The notes beneath the pieces are model-generated. The model did not search any database, was not told where the DNA came from, and saw only the letters and a list, made by a program, of their open reading frames with translations. Below are positions 32,365 through 40,907 of a DNA stretch of 64,000 bases, piece by piece. Every line of letters starts with the position of its first letter. Within the stretch, counting starts at the first letter, position 1. The stretch is from Jiangella endophytica (GTDB taxonomy: Bacteria; Actinomycetota; Actinomycetes; Jiangellales; Jiangellaceae). The position numbers were made by a program, and so were the translations under genes. The stretch spans positions 1-64,000 of the forward strand of contig NZ_QVAI01000005.1 of the NCBI RefSeq assembly GCF_003427025.1, given 5' to 3'.

Positions 32365-33558
32365 TCAGGTGCAGGAGCCGGTCGACACCGGCTCGGTGGC
32401 CTCGGCCGCGCCGGCCGCGAGGTCGGTGAACTCGCTGGGCGCCAGCGCATAACCGGTGTCGGGGTCGGTCAGCGAGGCGGCGAACACCACGCCGAGCACG
32501 GTGCCGTCGGGCGAGACGAGCGGCCCGCCGGAGTTGCCCGGCCGGATGTTGCCGCGCAGCGACACGACCTCGCGGGTGATGGTGTTCTCGTCGTAGATGT
32601 CGTGCCCGATCAGCTCGTGGACGTCGCGGACGCGAACCTCCTCGCTGCGCAGCGGGCCGTTGTTCGGGTAGCCGATGACGGCGGCTTCGTCGCCGTTGCC
32701 GGGATCGTCGGTGGCCAGCGTCAGCTGATTCAACGGCAGCCCGGGCACGGCCAGCACGGCGAGGTCGGTCTCGGGGTCGAACGCGACGACCTGGGCGGCC
32801 AGTGGGTCGCCGTCGGGGAAGGTGACGACCGGTTCGCGGACGCCGGCCACGACGTGCGCGTTGGTGAGGACGCGCTCACCCGCGACCACGAAGCCGCTGC
32901 CGGTGATGACCCGCTCGCAGGCGTCGGCACGACCGGTGATCTGGACGACGCTCGCGGCGGCGGTGCGCACCTCGGGGTCGCGGCGCAGCAGGCTGCCGGG
33001 CGGGCCGACGTCGACGATCGGCTCGGACGCCCACGGGACGACGACCTGCGGGAACCCGCCGGCCGCGACGACGTCCTCGAAGGCGTCGCGCAGGCTGTCG
33101 GGCGAGATGGGCACCGCCTGGTCGACCAGGTGCAGCAGCCGCGACTCGCGGACGCCGGGCGACGCGTACGGCACGGCCGCGGTCGAGATGGCCAGCCCGA
33201 CCGCCCAGGCGGCCAGCAGCAGACCGGCCACGCCGAGGATGGCGCCGCCTGCCGCGTCGAACTTCTTCGCCGGCTGCGACGACACCTTGGACCGCACCCA
33301 GCCGCCGGCCCAGGCGAGCACGCCCTGTCCGATGGACGCGACGCCGAGCACCAGCAGGACGGCCAGCACCGACACGCCGAGCCCGGGGTCGAAGCTGCCG
33401 AGGACCAGCGGGACCAGCAGCAACCCGGCGACCGCGCCGCCGACGAAACCGACGAAGGACAACAGGCCGACGACGAAACCGTGGGTCCAGCCGGTGTAGC
33501 CGACGACGACCGCCAGGATGATGATGATCAGGTCGACGGCGTTCAAGCCCAGCGTCAC
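32365..33558 (-). CDS. marP: MarP-type membrane-bound serine protease (CvpA plus trypsin-like)
   Basis: 397 aa, GTG 33558. Four TM helices of a CvpA (colicin V production) domain span residues 8-125, then a periplasmic chymotrypsin-like domain with triad H235 (TNAHVV), D265 (ETDLAVL) and S343 (GNSGGP). Positions nearly coincide with M. tuberculosis Rv3671c (H235, D264, S343). C214 and C396 match the disulfide that activates that enzyme. MarP protects mycobacteria against acid and oxidative stress by cleaving peptidoglycan hydrolases. First step of a marP-NUDIX-nth minus-strand operon order as in mycobacteria; overlaps the NUDIX gene by 4 bp. Confidence 0.94.
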   Translation of the reverse strand: MTLGLNAVDLIIIILAVVVGYTGWTHGFVVGLLSFVGFVGGAVAGLLLVPLVLGSFDPGLGVSVLAVLLVLGVASIGQGVLAWAGGWVRSKVSSQPAKKFDAAGGAILGVAGLLLAAWAVGLAISTAAVPYASPGVRESRLLHLVDQAVPISPDSLRDAFEDVVAAGGFPQVVVPWASEPIVDVGPPGSLLRRDPEVRTAAASVVQITGRADACERVITGSGFVVAGERVLTNAHVVAGVREPVVTFPDGDPLAAQVVAFDPETDLAVLAVPGLPLNQLTLATDDPGNGDEAAVIGYPNNGPLRSEEVRVRDVHELIGHDIYDENTITREVVSLRGNIRPGNSGGPLVSPDGTVLGVVFAASLTDPDTGYALAPSEFTDLAAGAAEATEPVSTGSCT

Positions 33559-34232
33559 GACCCACCTCGACCTTCACGGCGCAGAGCCGGCCCCGATGGC
33601 AGCGGCTCGACGAGAGTACGATCCCACGGCTCGGCGATTCCGGCCGCATCGAACAACGTGGACAGCACGCCCGCCGTGAACCCCCAGATCAGCAGGCCGT
33701 CGGCCCGGAAGGCCGGCCCGGACTGCCCCGACGGGTAGCGCAACTGCAGGCGGTGGGCGGGATCGGTGAGCTCGGCCACGGGCACCCGGTGCACGGACGC
33801 GACCTCGTCGGGGTCGGCGACGCGCACCTCGCACGGCTCGCGCCACCAGGCCAGCACGGGCGTGACGGAATAGTTCGAGACGGAGATCCACAGCGGCGGC
33901 AGCGTGGCGATGACCTCGACGCCGGCGGGGTCGACGCCGGTCTCCTCGGCGCACTCGCGCAGCGCCGTGCCGACCGGGCCGCCGTCGTCGGGCTCGGCGC
34001 CGCCGCCGGGGAAGGCCGCCTGCCCGGCGTGACTGCGCAGCCCCGCCGCCCGCTCGATGAGCAGGACGTCGGGCCGGCCGTCGGTCTCGCCGAACAGCAG
34101 CAGCACCGCGGACTCGCGCGCGGTGTCGTCAGGGGCGGACCACCGGCCGGGCTGCGCGGCCCAGGCGCCGCCGGCGGCATCGGCGATACGCCGCAGCCAC
34201 CCAGGTGGGCCGGCGGCGTCCGCGGTGGTCAT
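33555..34232 (-). CDS. NUDIX hydrolase, CoA pyrophosphatase-like
   Basis: 225 aa, ATG 34232. [15 protein letters not shown] precedes a NUDIX box ending RECAEETGV; the RSHAGQxxFPGG prefix is the CoA-specific UPF0035 motif of NudL/CoAse enzymes, which split CoA to 4'-phosphopantetheine and 3',5'-ADP. The internal box Glu is replaced by Asp/Gly, as in that group. It overlaps nth by 4 bp upstream and marP by 4 bp downstream, so the three are co-translated. The thioredoxin-like (tlpA) gene found between nth and NUDIX in M. tuberculosis is absent. Confidence 0.88.
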   Translation of the reverse strand: MTTADAAGPPGWLRRIADAAGGAWAAQPGRWSAPDDTARESAVLLLFGETDGRPDVLLIERAAGLRSHAGQAAFPGGGAEPDDGGPVGTALRECAEETGVDPAGVEVIATLPPLWISVSNYSVTPVLAWWREPCEVRVADPDEVASVHRVPVAELTDPAHRLQLRYPSGQSGPAFRADGLLIWGFTAGVLSTLFDAAGIAEPWDRTLVEPLPSGPALRREGRGGS

Positions 34233-34933
34233 GCACGCGGCCCTTCGCGGACCAGCTTGGCGGCCACCTTGGGGTCGGTGGGGCCCTCGCCGTAGGACGG
34301 GCACAGCCGGGCCAGCGGGCAGGCGCCACAGGCCGGCCGGCGGGCGTGGCACCGGCGCCGTCCGTGCCAGATGACCCGGTGCGACAGCATGGTCCACTCG
34401 CTCTTGGGAAAGAGTGCGCCGATCTCGGCCTCGACCTTGTCGGGGTCGGTCTGGCTGGTCCAGCCGAACCGGCGCACCAGCCGGCCGAAGTGGGTGTCGA
34501 CGGTGATGCCGGGGACGCCGAACGCGTTGCCGAGCACGACGTTGGCGGTCTTGCGGCCGACCCCGGGCAGCGTGACGAGGTCTTTCAGCGTGCCGGGGAC
34601 CTCACCGCCGAACCGTTCGACGATGGCCTGCGACAACCCCAGGATCGACTGCGTCTTGGCCCGGAAGAAGCCGGTGGGCTGGATGATCTTCTCGACGTCG
34701 TCGCGCTCGGCGGCCGCCAGCGTGACGGCGTCGGGGTAGCGGGCGAACAGCGTGGGCGTGACGCCGTTGACCCGGACGTCGGTGGTCTGCGCCGACAGCA
34801 CCGTCGCGATCAGCAGCTCGAACGGGGAGGTGAAGTCGAGCTCGCAGTGCGCGTCGGGGTACGTCGCGTCGAGCTCACGGTTGATCTTGCGGGCCCGCCG
34901 CGTGAGGGCGAGCTTGGACTCGGTAGCGACCAT
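34229..34933 (-). CDS. nth: endonuclease III
   Basis: 234 aa from ATG 34933, preceded by GAGG 8 bp away (a GTG 9 bp upstream is too close to that site). Helix-hairpin-helix [14 protein letters not shown] with catalytic K128, D146 in VDTHFGR, and a [4Fe-4S] loop of C195, C202, C205, C211 (C-x6-C-x2-C-x5-C). This bifunctional glycosylase/AP lyase removes oxidised pyrimidines. Divergent from crp. Translationally coupled to the NUDIX gene. Confidence 0.95.
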   Translation of the reverse strand: MVATESKLALTRRARKINRELDATYPDAHCELDFTSPFELLIATVLSAQTTDVRVNGVTPTLFARYPDAVTLAAAERDDVEKIIQPTGFFRAKTQSILGLSQAIVERFGGEVPGTLKDLVTLPGVGRKTANVVLGNAFGVPGITVDTHFGRLVRRFGWTSQTDPDKVEAEIGALFPKSEWTMLSHRVIWHGRRRCHARRPACGACPLARLCPSYGEGPTDPKVAAKLVREGPRA

Positions 34934-35134
34934 CGACACCACCTCACTCTACGTTCCGGGACCGACAGGCCCGCGATTCCACCTCGTTGCCCTAGGACTC
35001 GGCGTTGCCGAGTTTGCTGTGTGGGGGCGAATGGTCCGCCATGATGGCACCCAGGCACAATAGGTTGCGGCCGACGTGACGCGAAACACCAGACCGTGGA
35101 CCGCGCGTGGCTCGACGGCAAGGAGGATCTGGCA

Positions 35135-35812
35135 GTGGTTGACGACGCTCTACGGAGCGCACTTCTGTTCCGCGAACTCGACGACGAGGCCGCCGGCGCG
35201 CTGCGCGCGTCGATGACCGAGGTGCACCTGAGCCGCGGCGAGACCCTCTTCCGCGAAGGCGACGAAGGCGACCGGGTTTACGTCGTCACCGAGGGCAAGA
35301 TCAAACTCGGCCGCACGGCGCCCGACGGCCGCGAGAACCTGCTGGCGCTGCTGGGCCCGGGTCAGATGTTCGGCGAGCTGTCGCTGTTCGACCCCGGCCC
35401 GCGCTCGGCCACGGCCACCGCCGTCACCGACACCACGCTCTGGAGCCTCAGCCACGCCGACCTCACCCCCTGGCTGACGGGGCGGCCCGAGGTGGCCCGC
35501 GGCCTGCTGCTGCAGCTGGCGTCACGGCTGCGCCGGTCCAACGACATCCAGACCGACCTCGTCTTCTCCGACGTGCCCGGCCGGGTGGCCAAGCAGTTGC
35601 TGGACCTCTCGACCCGGTTCGGCGTGCCGTCCGAAGAGGGCATGCGGGTCGTCCACGACCTCACGCAGGAAGAGCTGGCCCAGCTGGTCGGCGCGTCCCG
35701 CGAGACGGTCAACAAGGCCCTGGCCGACTTCGTGTCGCGCGGCTGGCTGCGGCTCGAGCAGCGCTCCGTCGTCGTCCTCGACGTCGACCGCCTGCGCCGC
35801 CGCGCCCGCTGA
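35135..35812 (+). CDS. crp: Crp/Fnr-family cAMP receptor-like regulator
   Basis: 225 aa from GTG 35135, with a strong AAGGAGG 7 bp upstream; this gives the family's usual length (Streptomyces Crp about 224 aa). The cyclic-nucleotide-binding domain (1-120) has the phosphate cassette FGELSLFDPGPRSATA (79-94). The C-terminal HTH is DLTQEELAQLVGASRETVNK. Orthologue position of M. tuberculosis Rv3676. Global regulator binding TGTGA-N6-TCACA-type sites; in actinomycetes it links carbon status, spore germination and secondary metabolism. Confidence 0.93.
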   Translation: MVDDALRSALLFRELDDEAAGALRASMTEVHLSRGETLFREGDEGDRVYVVTEGKIKLGRTAPDGRENLLALLGPGQMFGELSLFDPGPRSATATAVTDTTLWSLSHADLTPWLTGRPEVARGLLLQLASRLRRSNDIQTDLVFSDVPGRVAKQLLDLSTRFGVPSEEGMRVVHDLTQEELAQLVGASRETVNKALADFVSRGWLRLEQRSVVVLDVDRLRRRAR

Positions 35813-35822
35813 CGCCGTCGGG

Positions 35823-36584
35823 TCAGCCCGCCGCGCGCAGGTAGGCGAGCGTCGCCTCGACGGTGCGCTCGGCGGCCGGCCAGAGCACGGGGTCGACGTC
35901 GGCGTAGACCACCTCGACGACGTCGCGGGCGGTCCGGGCGCCGCCGCCCAGCGCGTCCCGTACCTGCTCGATCCGCTGCTGCCGGTGCGCCACGTACTCG
36001 TCGACGACATCGGCGGCGCGGGGCCGCAGCGGGCCGTGGCCGGGCATCAGCAGAGCGTCGCCGGGGACGGCGGTGCGCAGCAGCTCCAGCGACGCCAGGT
36101 AGTCGCCGAGATCGCCGTCGGGGTGCGAGACGATCGTGGTGCCGCGGCCCAGGACGGTGTCGCCGCTGAACAGCAGCACCGACTCGCCGTCGTCGGCGAC
36201 GAACGACACGGAGTCGGCCGTGTGGCCGGGTGTGTCCAGCACCGTCAGGCCGAGATCGTCCAGTCGCTCCCCGTGAGCGGGCAGCTCGGCGTCGGCGCCG
36301 CTGGCGGCGGGGTCGCGGGCCAGCACGGGCGCGCCGCCGGTGAGTTCACGGAACAGCTCGATGCCGCCGCAGTGGTCGGCGTGGTGGTGCGTGATCAGCG
36401 CGAGCGAGACCGACCCGAGGGCGAGAACGTGGTCGAAGTGCTCCTCGAGCCACGGCCCGGGGTCGATGACGACGGTGCCGTCGGCGGTGCGCAGCACGTA
36501 GGTGTTGGTGCCGTCGAGCGTCATGGGGCCGGGGTTGTCGGCCCGCACCAGCCGGCACCACTCCGGCAGCACCACGTCGGTCAC
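35823..36584 (-). CDS. metallo-beta-lactamase-fold hydrolase
   Basis: 253 aa from GTG 36584. The metal site motif THHHADHCGG (HxHxDH), the later His in DTPGHT, the Asp in FSGDTVLG and the final His in MPGHGP are all present, giving a binuclear zinc site like glyoxalase II/LACTB2 proteins. A helical C-terminal tail (about 190-253) with RTARDVVEVVYADV is the LACTB2-type wing. Orthologue by position of Rv3677c. Substrate unknown; RNA or thioester hydrolysis is known for relatives. The start overlaps the upstream NUDIX stop by 4 bp. Confidence 0.9.
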   Translation of the reverse strand: MTDVVLPEWCRLVRADNPGPMTLDGTNTYVLRTADGTVVIDPGPWLEEHFDHVLALGSVSLALITHHHADHCGGIELFRELTGGAPVLARDPAASGADAELPAHGERLDDLGLTVLDTPGHTADSVSFVADDGESVLLFSGDTVLGRGTTIVSHPDGDLGDYLASLELLRTAVPGDALLMPGHGPLRPRAADVVDEYVAHRQQRIEQVRDALGGGARTARDVVEVVYADVDPVLWPAAERTVEATLAYLRAAG

Positions 36585-37258
36585 GTCTGCTCTCCAGGAT
36601 CGTCGCCGGGATACTCGGGGTCGCTGGGCAGCAGGCTCCACACCTGCGCGCCGTCGTCGAACCAGCCGGGGAGAACGGTCTCGATACGGCGGCCGGCGCC
36701 CGCAGCGAGCGCGTGGGTCACCGTCGCGAACCCGGTGAGCGAGGTCAGCAGGACCGCCGTCGGCGGCAGCACGACCCACTCGCCCGCCTCGGCCCGGGCC
36801 AGCGCGTCGGCCGGGCGTACCCACCCCACCTCCGACGCCTCGCCGGAGATGTCGGCCGCCTCCTGACCCGCCGGCAGCGCGGCCAGGTAGAACCAGGTGT
36901 CGTAGCGGCGCGCCTCGAACCGCGGCGTGATCCAGTGCGCCCACGGCACGAGCTCACCGGGCGCCAGCACGACGCCGGTCTCTTCGTGCGTCTCACGGAT
37001 CGCGGCGCGGACGAACGCCTCGGCGGGATCCGCGCCGTCGACCGGATCGACCTTCCCGCCCGGAAACGCCAGCATGCCGCCGAACGCCATGCCGATGTGG
37101 CGGACGTGCACGTACACCTCGACACCGTCGCCGGTGTCGCGCAGCAGTCCGACCGTGGACGCGGGCCGAGCCGGGCCGGCCGGCAGGCCGCCGGCGGCGA
37201 ACGCCCGGGCCCGCTCCGCGATCGGAGCGGGCAGCGCGCGCCGTCGGCCGTCGTTCAC
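36581..37258 (-). CDS. NUDIX hydrolase (NUDT19-like, long form)
   Basis: 225 aa, GTG 37258. The NUDIX core is FPGGKVDPVDGADPAEAFVR with RETHEETGV; the long insertion between PGG and RET and the WITPRFEARRYDTWFY region are typical of the NUDT19/CoA diphosphatase-like group common in Actinobacteria. It probably hydrolyses a CoA ester or nucleotide derivative. Co-translated with the MBL hydrolase downstream (4-bp overlap) and 10 bp after ridA, forming a minus-strand DUF4177-ridA-NUDIX-MBL operon. Confidence 0.88.
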   Translation of the reverse strand: MNDGRRRALPAPIAERARAFAAGGLPAGPARPASTVGLLRDTGDGVEVYVHVRHIGMAFGGMLAFPGGKVDPVDGADPAEAFVRAAIRETHEETGVVLAPGELVPWAHWITPRFEARRYDTWFYLAALPAGQEAADISGEASEVGWVRPADALARAEAGEWVVLPPTAVLLTSLTGFATVTHALAAGAGRRIETVLPGWFDDGAQVWSLLPSDPEYPGDDPGEQT

Positions 37259-37268
37259 TCGAGCGACC

Positions 37269-37733
37269 TCAGCCGACCTCGACGATCATCTCGACCTCGA
37301 CCGGCGCGTCCAGCGGCAGCACCGTCAGGCCGACCGCGCTGCGGGCGTGCTGGCCGAGGTCGCCGAAGACCTTGCCGAGCAACTCGCTGGTGCCGTTGAC
37401 CACCTGCGGCTGACCGGTGAAGTCGGGCGTCGACGCGACGAAGCCGAGCACCTTCACCACGCGGGTGACGGCGGACAGGTCGCCGACCTCGGCACGGATG
37501 GCGGCCAGCGCGTTCAGGGCGCACTGCTGCGCGCACTCGTACGCCTGCTCGGGCGTGACCTCGGCGCCGACCTTGCCCTTGTAGAGCAGCTCGCCGTCGC
37601 GCACCGGGACCTGACCGGACGTGAACACGAACGAGCCGCTGCGGACGGCCGGGACGTACGCCGCGACGGGCTTGACGACGTCGGGCAGGCTCAGGCCGAG
37701 CTCGGCCAGCCGCTCCTCGGGCGTGCCCGTCAT
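37269..37733 (-). CDS. RidA/YjgF-family enamine/imine deaminase-like protein
   Basis: 154 aa, ATG 37733. RidA core: VRSGSFVFTSGQVPVRDGEL, ALNALAAIRAEVGDLSAVTR, and the C-terminal ARSAVGLTVLPLDAPVEVEM carrying the conserved Arg and Glu. Longer than RidA (130 aa) because of an N-terminal helix (PEERLAELGLSLPD), as in the Rv3678c subgroup. RidA proteins clear reactive enamines made by PLP dehydratases; a threonine dehydratase-like gene is at 15194. Overlaps the DUF4177 gene by 4 bp. Confidence 0.92.
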   Translation of the reverse strand: MTGTPEERLAELGLSLPDVVKPVAAYVPAVRSGSFVFTSGQVPVRDGELLYKGKVGAEVTPEQAYECAQQCALNALAAIRAEVGDLSAVTRVVKVLGFVASTPDFTGQPQVVNGTSELLGKVFGDLGQHARSAVGLTVLPLDAPVEVEMIVEVG

Positions 37734-37888
37734 TCGGCCTTCTCCCGCTTGAAGTAAGCCACCACGTTCTCGGGGTTCATGCCGGGGACGATCTGGACCA
37801 GCTCCCAGCCGTCCTCGCCCCAGTTGTCCAGGATCTGCTTGGTCGCGTGCACCAGCACGGGTGCGGTCGCGTACTCCCACTTGGCCAT
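37730..37888 (-). CDS. DUF4177 small protein
   Basis: 52 aa, ATG 37888 (MAKWEYATAPVLVHATKQIL, then DNWGEDGWELVQIVPG). The WEY...GWELV pattern is the DUF4177 signature. A protein of the same size lies at the same position in M. tuberculosis (Rv3678A). Function unknown. First gene of the ridA-NUDIX-MBL operon. The upstream 213 bp to 38101 show no gene; in the usual synteny the arsA genes would follow here, but an insertion of about 9.9 kb intervenes. Confidence 0.88.
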   Translation of the reverse strand: MAKWEYATAPVLVHATKQILDNWGEDGWELVQIVPGMNPENVVAYFKREKAE

Positions 37889-38101
37889 GGCCGCGAGCCT
37901 ACTGGGCGCGGTGACCGGCCGGCGCGGCAGGCGCGAGCGCTGACGGCGACGATCCGCTCCGGGACGGCGTCCCTCGTCGGTGGGGTGACACCAGCGCCAA
38001 TGGTTGGCAGCGCCGTCAACCCGCCCGGACGGAAGTCCCCGCGCCCGCGAGCGACGGGGCACGGGACCGGTGGAACGACGATGGCTGGGCGGCACGGCTC
38101 C

Positions 38102-38614
38102 TCAGGCCCAGCGCGACCCCTGGCCGAGGTGCTCGTCGAAGACCAGCCAGGTGCGGGTACTCAGCACGCCAGCGACGTCCTGGATGTGCTCGAGGACGAC
38201 GTGGCGCAGCTCGCTGTTGTTGGGCGCGCGGACCAGCGCGAGCACGTCGAAGTCGCCGCCCACCAACGCGAAGTGCTCGACGTAGGGCAGTGAGCCGAGC
38301 GCGGCGGACACCTCGCGCCAGGCGTTCTGCTGGATCGACAGCATGACGTAGGCGCTGGTGGCCAGGCCCGCCCGCTCGGGACTCACCTGCGCGGAGAACC
38401 CGGTGATGACGCCGTCGGCGAGCAGCCGGTCGACCCGCGCGTAGGCGTTGGCCCGCGACACGTGCACGCGTTCGGCCAGCTGCCGGATGGACAGCCGGCC
38501 GTGGTCGACCAGTTCGGCGAGGATGCGGCGGTCGACGTCGTCGAGCTCGCTGGCAGACGAACGGCCGGTATTCCAGGTGTGACCCCGATCACCTTGAGAC
38601 GTTTGGTCGCTCAT
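38102..38614 (-). CDS. Lrp/AsnC-family regulator (BkdR-like)
   Basis: 170 aa from ATG 38614. The N-terminal HTH (LDDVDRRILAELVDHGRLSI, then RQLAERVHVSRANAYARV) and the C-terminal RAM/AsnC ligand-binding domain (EHFALVGGDFDVLALVRA) are complete. Divergent from the 2-oxoacid dehydrogenase operon at 38773, with a dyad GAGATG-AC-CATCTC between. In streptomycetes and pseudomonads Lrp-type BkdR controls branched-chain ketoacid dehydrogenase genes in response to branched-chain amino acids, so the same role is likely. Confidence 0.92.
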   Translation of the reverse strand: MSDQTSQGDRGHTWNTGRSSASELDDVDRRILAELVDHGRLSIRQLAERVHVSRANAYARVDRLLADGVITGFSAQVSPERAGLATSAYVMLSIQQNAWREVSAALGSLPYVEHFALVGGDFDVLALVRAPNNSELRHVVLEHIQDVAGVLSTRTWLVFDEHLGQGSRWA

Positions 38615-38658
38615 GGCGGCTCCACTCTGCCAGCTGTCACCGATTTCGGCCCGTTGTA

Positions 38659-38672
38659 GAGATGACCATCTC
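38659..38672. promoter_or_regulatory. dyad between lrp-like and E1alpha genes
   Basis: GAGATG-AC-CATCTC, a perfect 6-bp inverted repeat in the 158-bp divergent region. It is centred close to where an operator for the Lrp-type regulator is expected. Confidence 0.5.
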
Positions 38673-38772
38673 ACGAGGCGCACTATTTGTGGGAGGACCG
38701 GCCGGCGTCTCCGATGCGGACGGTTCTGCGAAAACAACAGCGCGTCCGCCTGCCGACAGAGGTGACTGAGCC

Positions 38773-39903
38773 ATGACCACGCAGGCCGAGCACCGGATGC
38801 CCGCCACCACGGCCGCCGCGCCCGCCGAGGCCGGCCTGCTGCCGTCCGCCGAACCGGTGCGCTTCCTCGACGACGACGGCGGCCCCGCGCCGGACGACGC
38901 CCACGGCCGGTTCGAGCGGCCGCCCACCGAGTTGCTGCGCCGCGCGTACGACGCGATGGTGCTCGGCCGCCGGTTCGACGCCCAGGCGACGGCGCTGACC
39001 AAGCAGGGCCGGCTGGCCGTCTACCCGTCCAGCCGCGGTCAGGAGGCGGGCGAGATCGGCGCCGTCCTGGCGCTGCGCGAGACCGACTGGCTGTTCCCGA
39101 CCTACCGCGACACCATGTCGCTGATCGGCCGCGGCATCGACCCGGTCGAGGCGCTGACGCTGCTGCGCGGCAGCTGGCACTGCGGCTACGACCCCGTCGC
39201 CACCCGCACGGCTCCGCAGTGCACGCCGCTCGCGACGCACGCCCCACACGCCGTCGGGCTCGCCTACGCCGCCCGCCGGCGCGGCGAGGACACCGTCGCA
39301 CTGGTGCTCATCGGCGACGGCGGCACCAGCGAGGGCGATTTCCACGAGGCGCTGAACTTCGCCGCCGTCTTCCACGCGCCCGTCGTGTTCCTGGTGCAGA
39401 ACAACGGGTACGCCATCTCGGTCCCGCTGTCCCGGCAGACGGCCGCGCCGTCGCTGGCGCACAAGGGCGTCGGCTACGGCGTGCGGAGCGAGCGGGTCGA
39501 CGGCAACGACCCGCTCGCGGTCCTCGCCGTCCTCACCGACGCCGTCGAATCCGCCCGCGCGGGTGGCGGACCGGTGCTCGTCGAGGCGCACACGTACCGC
39601 GTCGAGCCGCACACCAACGCCGACGACGACGGCCGCTACCGCGATCACGACGAGGTCGAGGCGTGGAAGCGGCGCGATCCGATCACCCGGCTCGAGGCGC
39701 ACCTGCGCTCCCGCGGCGAACTGACCGACGACGACGTGAGTGCGGCTCGCGAGGCCGCGGAGACGTTCGCCGCCGACGTCCGCGCCCGGTTGAGCGACGA
39801 GCCCGCAGGCGACCCCGCCGACCTGTTCGCCCACGTGTACGCCGAGCCGACGCCGCAGCTGCGCGAGCAGGCGACCTGGCTGGCGGAGGAGCTGGCGCGA
39901 TGA
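38773..39903 (+). CDS. 2-oxoacid dehydrogenase E1 component, alpha subunit
   Basis: 376 aa, ATG 38773 with GAGGTG 7 bp upstream. The thiamin diphosphate motif GDGGTSEGDFHEALNFA ending in NN, the RGQEA segment and the phosphorylation-loop region YRVEPHTNADD mark the E1alpha of the branched-chain/pyruvate heterotetrameric class. It decarboxylates the 2-oxoacid and reductively acylates lipoyl-E2. The next gene (E1beta) overlaps by 4 bp. Substrate (branched-chain 2-oxoacid versus pyruvate) is not certain; Lrp control and gene order favour branched-chain. Confidence 0.9.
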   Translation: MTTQAEHRMPATTAAAPAEAGLLPSAEPVRFLDDDGGPAPDDAHGRFERPPTELLRRAYDAMVLGRRFDAQATALTKQGRLAVYPSSRGQEAGEIGAVLALRETDWLFPTYRDTMSLIGRGIDPVEALTLLRGSWHCGYDPVATRTAPQCTPLATHAPHAVGLAYAARRRGEDTVALVLIGDGGTSEGDFHEALNFAAVFHAPVVFLVQNNGYAISVPLSRQTAAPSLAHKGVGYGVRSERVDGNDPLAVLAVLTDAVESARAGGGPVLVEAHTYRVEPHTNADDDGRYRDHDEVEAWKRRDPITRLEAHLRSRGELTDDDVSAAREAAETFAADVRARLSDEPAGDPADLFAHVYAEPTPQLREQATWLAEELAR

Positions 39904-40907
39904 CGGTGACCATGGGCAAGGCGCTGAACGCCGCGCTGCGCGACGCGATGCGCGAGGACGACAGCGTCCTGATGTTCGGTGAGGACGTCGGCGCGCTCGG
40001 CGGCGTCTTCCGCGTCACCGACGGCCTCACCGCCGAGTTCGGCGACGACCGCTGCTTCGACACCCCGCTGGCCGAGGCCGGCATCGTCGGCCTGGCCGTC
40101 GGCATGGCGATGAACGGCTTCCGCCCGGTCGTCGAGATGCAGTTCGACGCGTTCGCCTATCCGGCCTTCGAGCAGATCGCCTCGCACGTCGCGAAGATGC
40201 GCAACCGCACCCGCGGCGCCATCGGCCTGCCGATGGTGATCCGGGTGCCGTACGCGGGCGGCATCGGCGGTGTGGAGCACCACTCCGACTCCTCCGAGGC
40301 CTACTACGCGCACACGCCCGGCCTCAAGGTCGTCACTCCGGCCACCGTCGCCGACGCCTACTCGCTGCTGCGCGAGGCGATCGCCGACCCCGACCCGGTC
40401 GTGTTCATGGAGGCCAAGAAGCTCTACTGGGCGAAGGACGAGGTCACCCTGCCGGTGACGACCGAGCCGTTCGGCACCGCGGTGGTCCGGCGCGAGGGGT
40501 CCGACGCGACGCTGGTCGCGTACGGCCCGGCGGTGCCGGTCGCGCTGGAGGCGGCCGAGGCCGCGGCGGCCGACGGGCGCTCGCTCGAGGTCGTCGACCT
40601 GCGCACGCTGGTCCCGTTCGACGACGCGACGGTGGCGGCGTCGGTGCGCAGGACCGGCCGCTGCGTCGTCGTCGCCGAGGCCACCGGGTTCGCCGGCGTG
40701 TCGGCGGAGATCGCCGCGCGCGTGCAGGAGCGCTGCTTCCACTCGCTGTGGGCGCCGGTGCTGCGGGTCACCGGCTGGGACGTGCCGTTCCCGCCGCCGG
40801 TGCTGGAGAAGTACCAACTGCCGGGCGTCGACCGCATCCTCGACACCGTCGACAGGCTGCAGTGGGACGACGTGCCGGACCCGCGCTTCCTGGCGGGGTC
40901 GCGATGA
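39900..40907 (+). CDS. 2-oxoacid dehydrogenase E1 component, beta subunit
   Basis: 335 aa, ATG 39900. FGEDVGALGGVFRVTDGL, DTPLAEAGIVGLAVGMA, and GGIGGVEHHSDSSEAYYAHT are conserved E1beta segments; the HHSDSSEAYYAH loop provides the catalytic and K+ site residues. It forms the alpha2beta2 E1 with the preceding gene. A 4-bp overlap on both sides couples translation with E1alpha and E2. No sign of truncation. Confidence 0.93.
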   Translation: MTVTMGKALNAALRDAMREDDSVLMFGEDVGALGGVFRVTDGLTAEFGDDRCFDTPLAEAGIVGLAVGMAMNGFRPVVEMQFDAFAYPAFEQIASHVAKMRNRTRGAIGLPMVIRVPYAGGIGGVEHHSDSSEAYYAHTPGLKVVTPATVADAYSLLREAIADPDPVVFMEAKKLYWAKDEVTLPVTTEPFGTAVVRREGSDATLVAYGPAVPVALEAAEAAAADGRSLEVVDLRTLVPFDDATVAASVRRTGRCVVVAEATGFAGVSAEIAARVQERCFHSLWAPVLRVTGWDVPFPPPVLEKYQLPGVDRILDTVDRLQWDDVPDPRFLAGSR

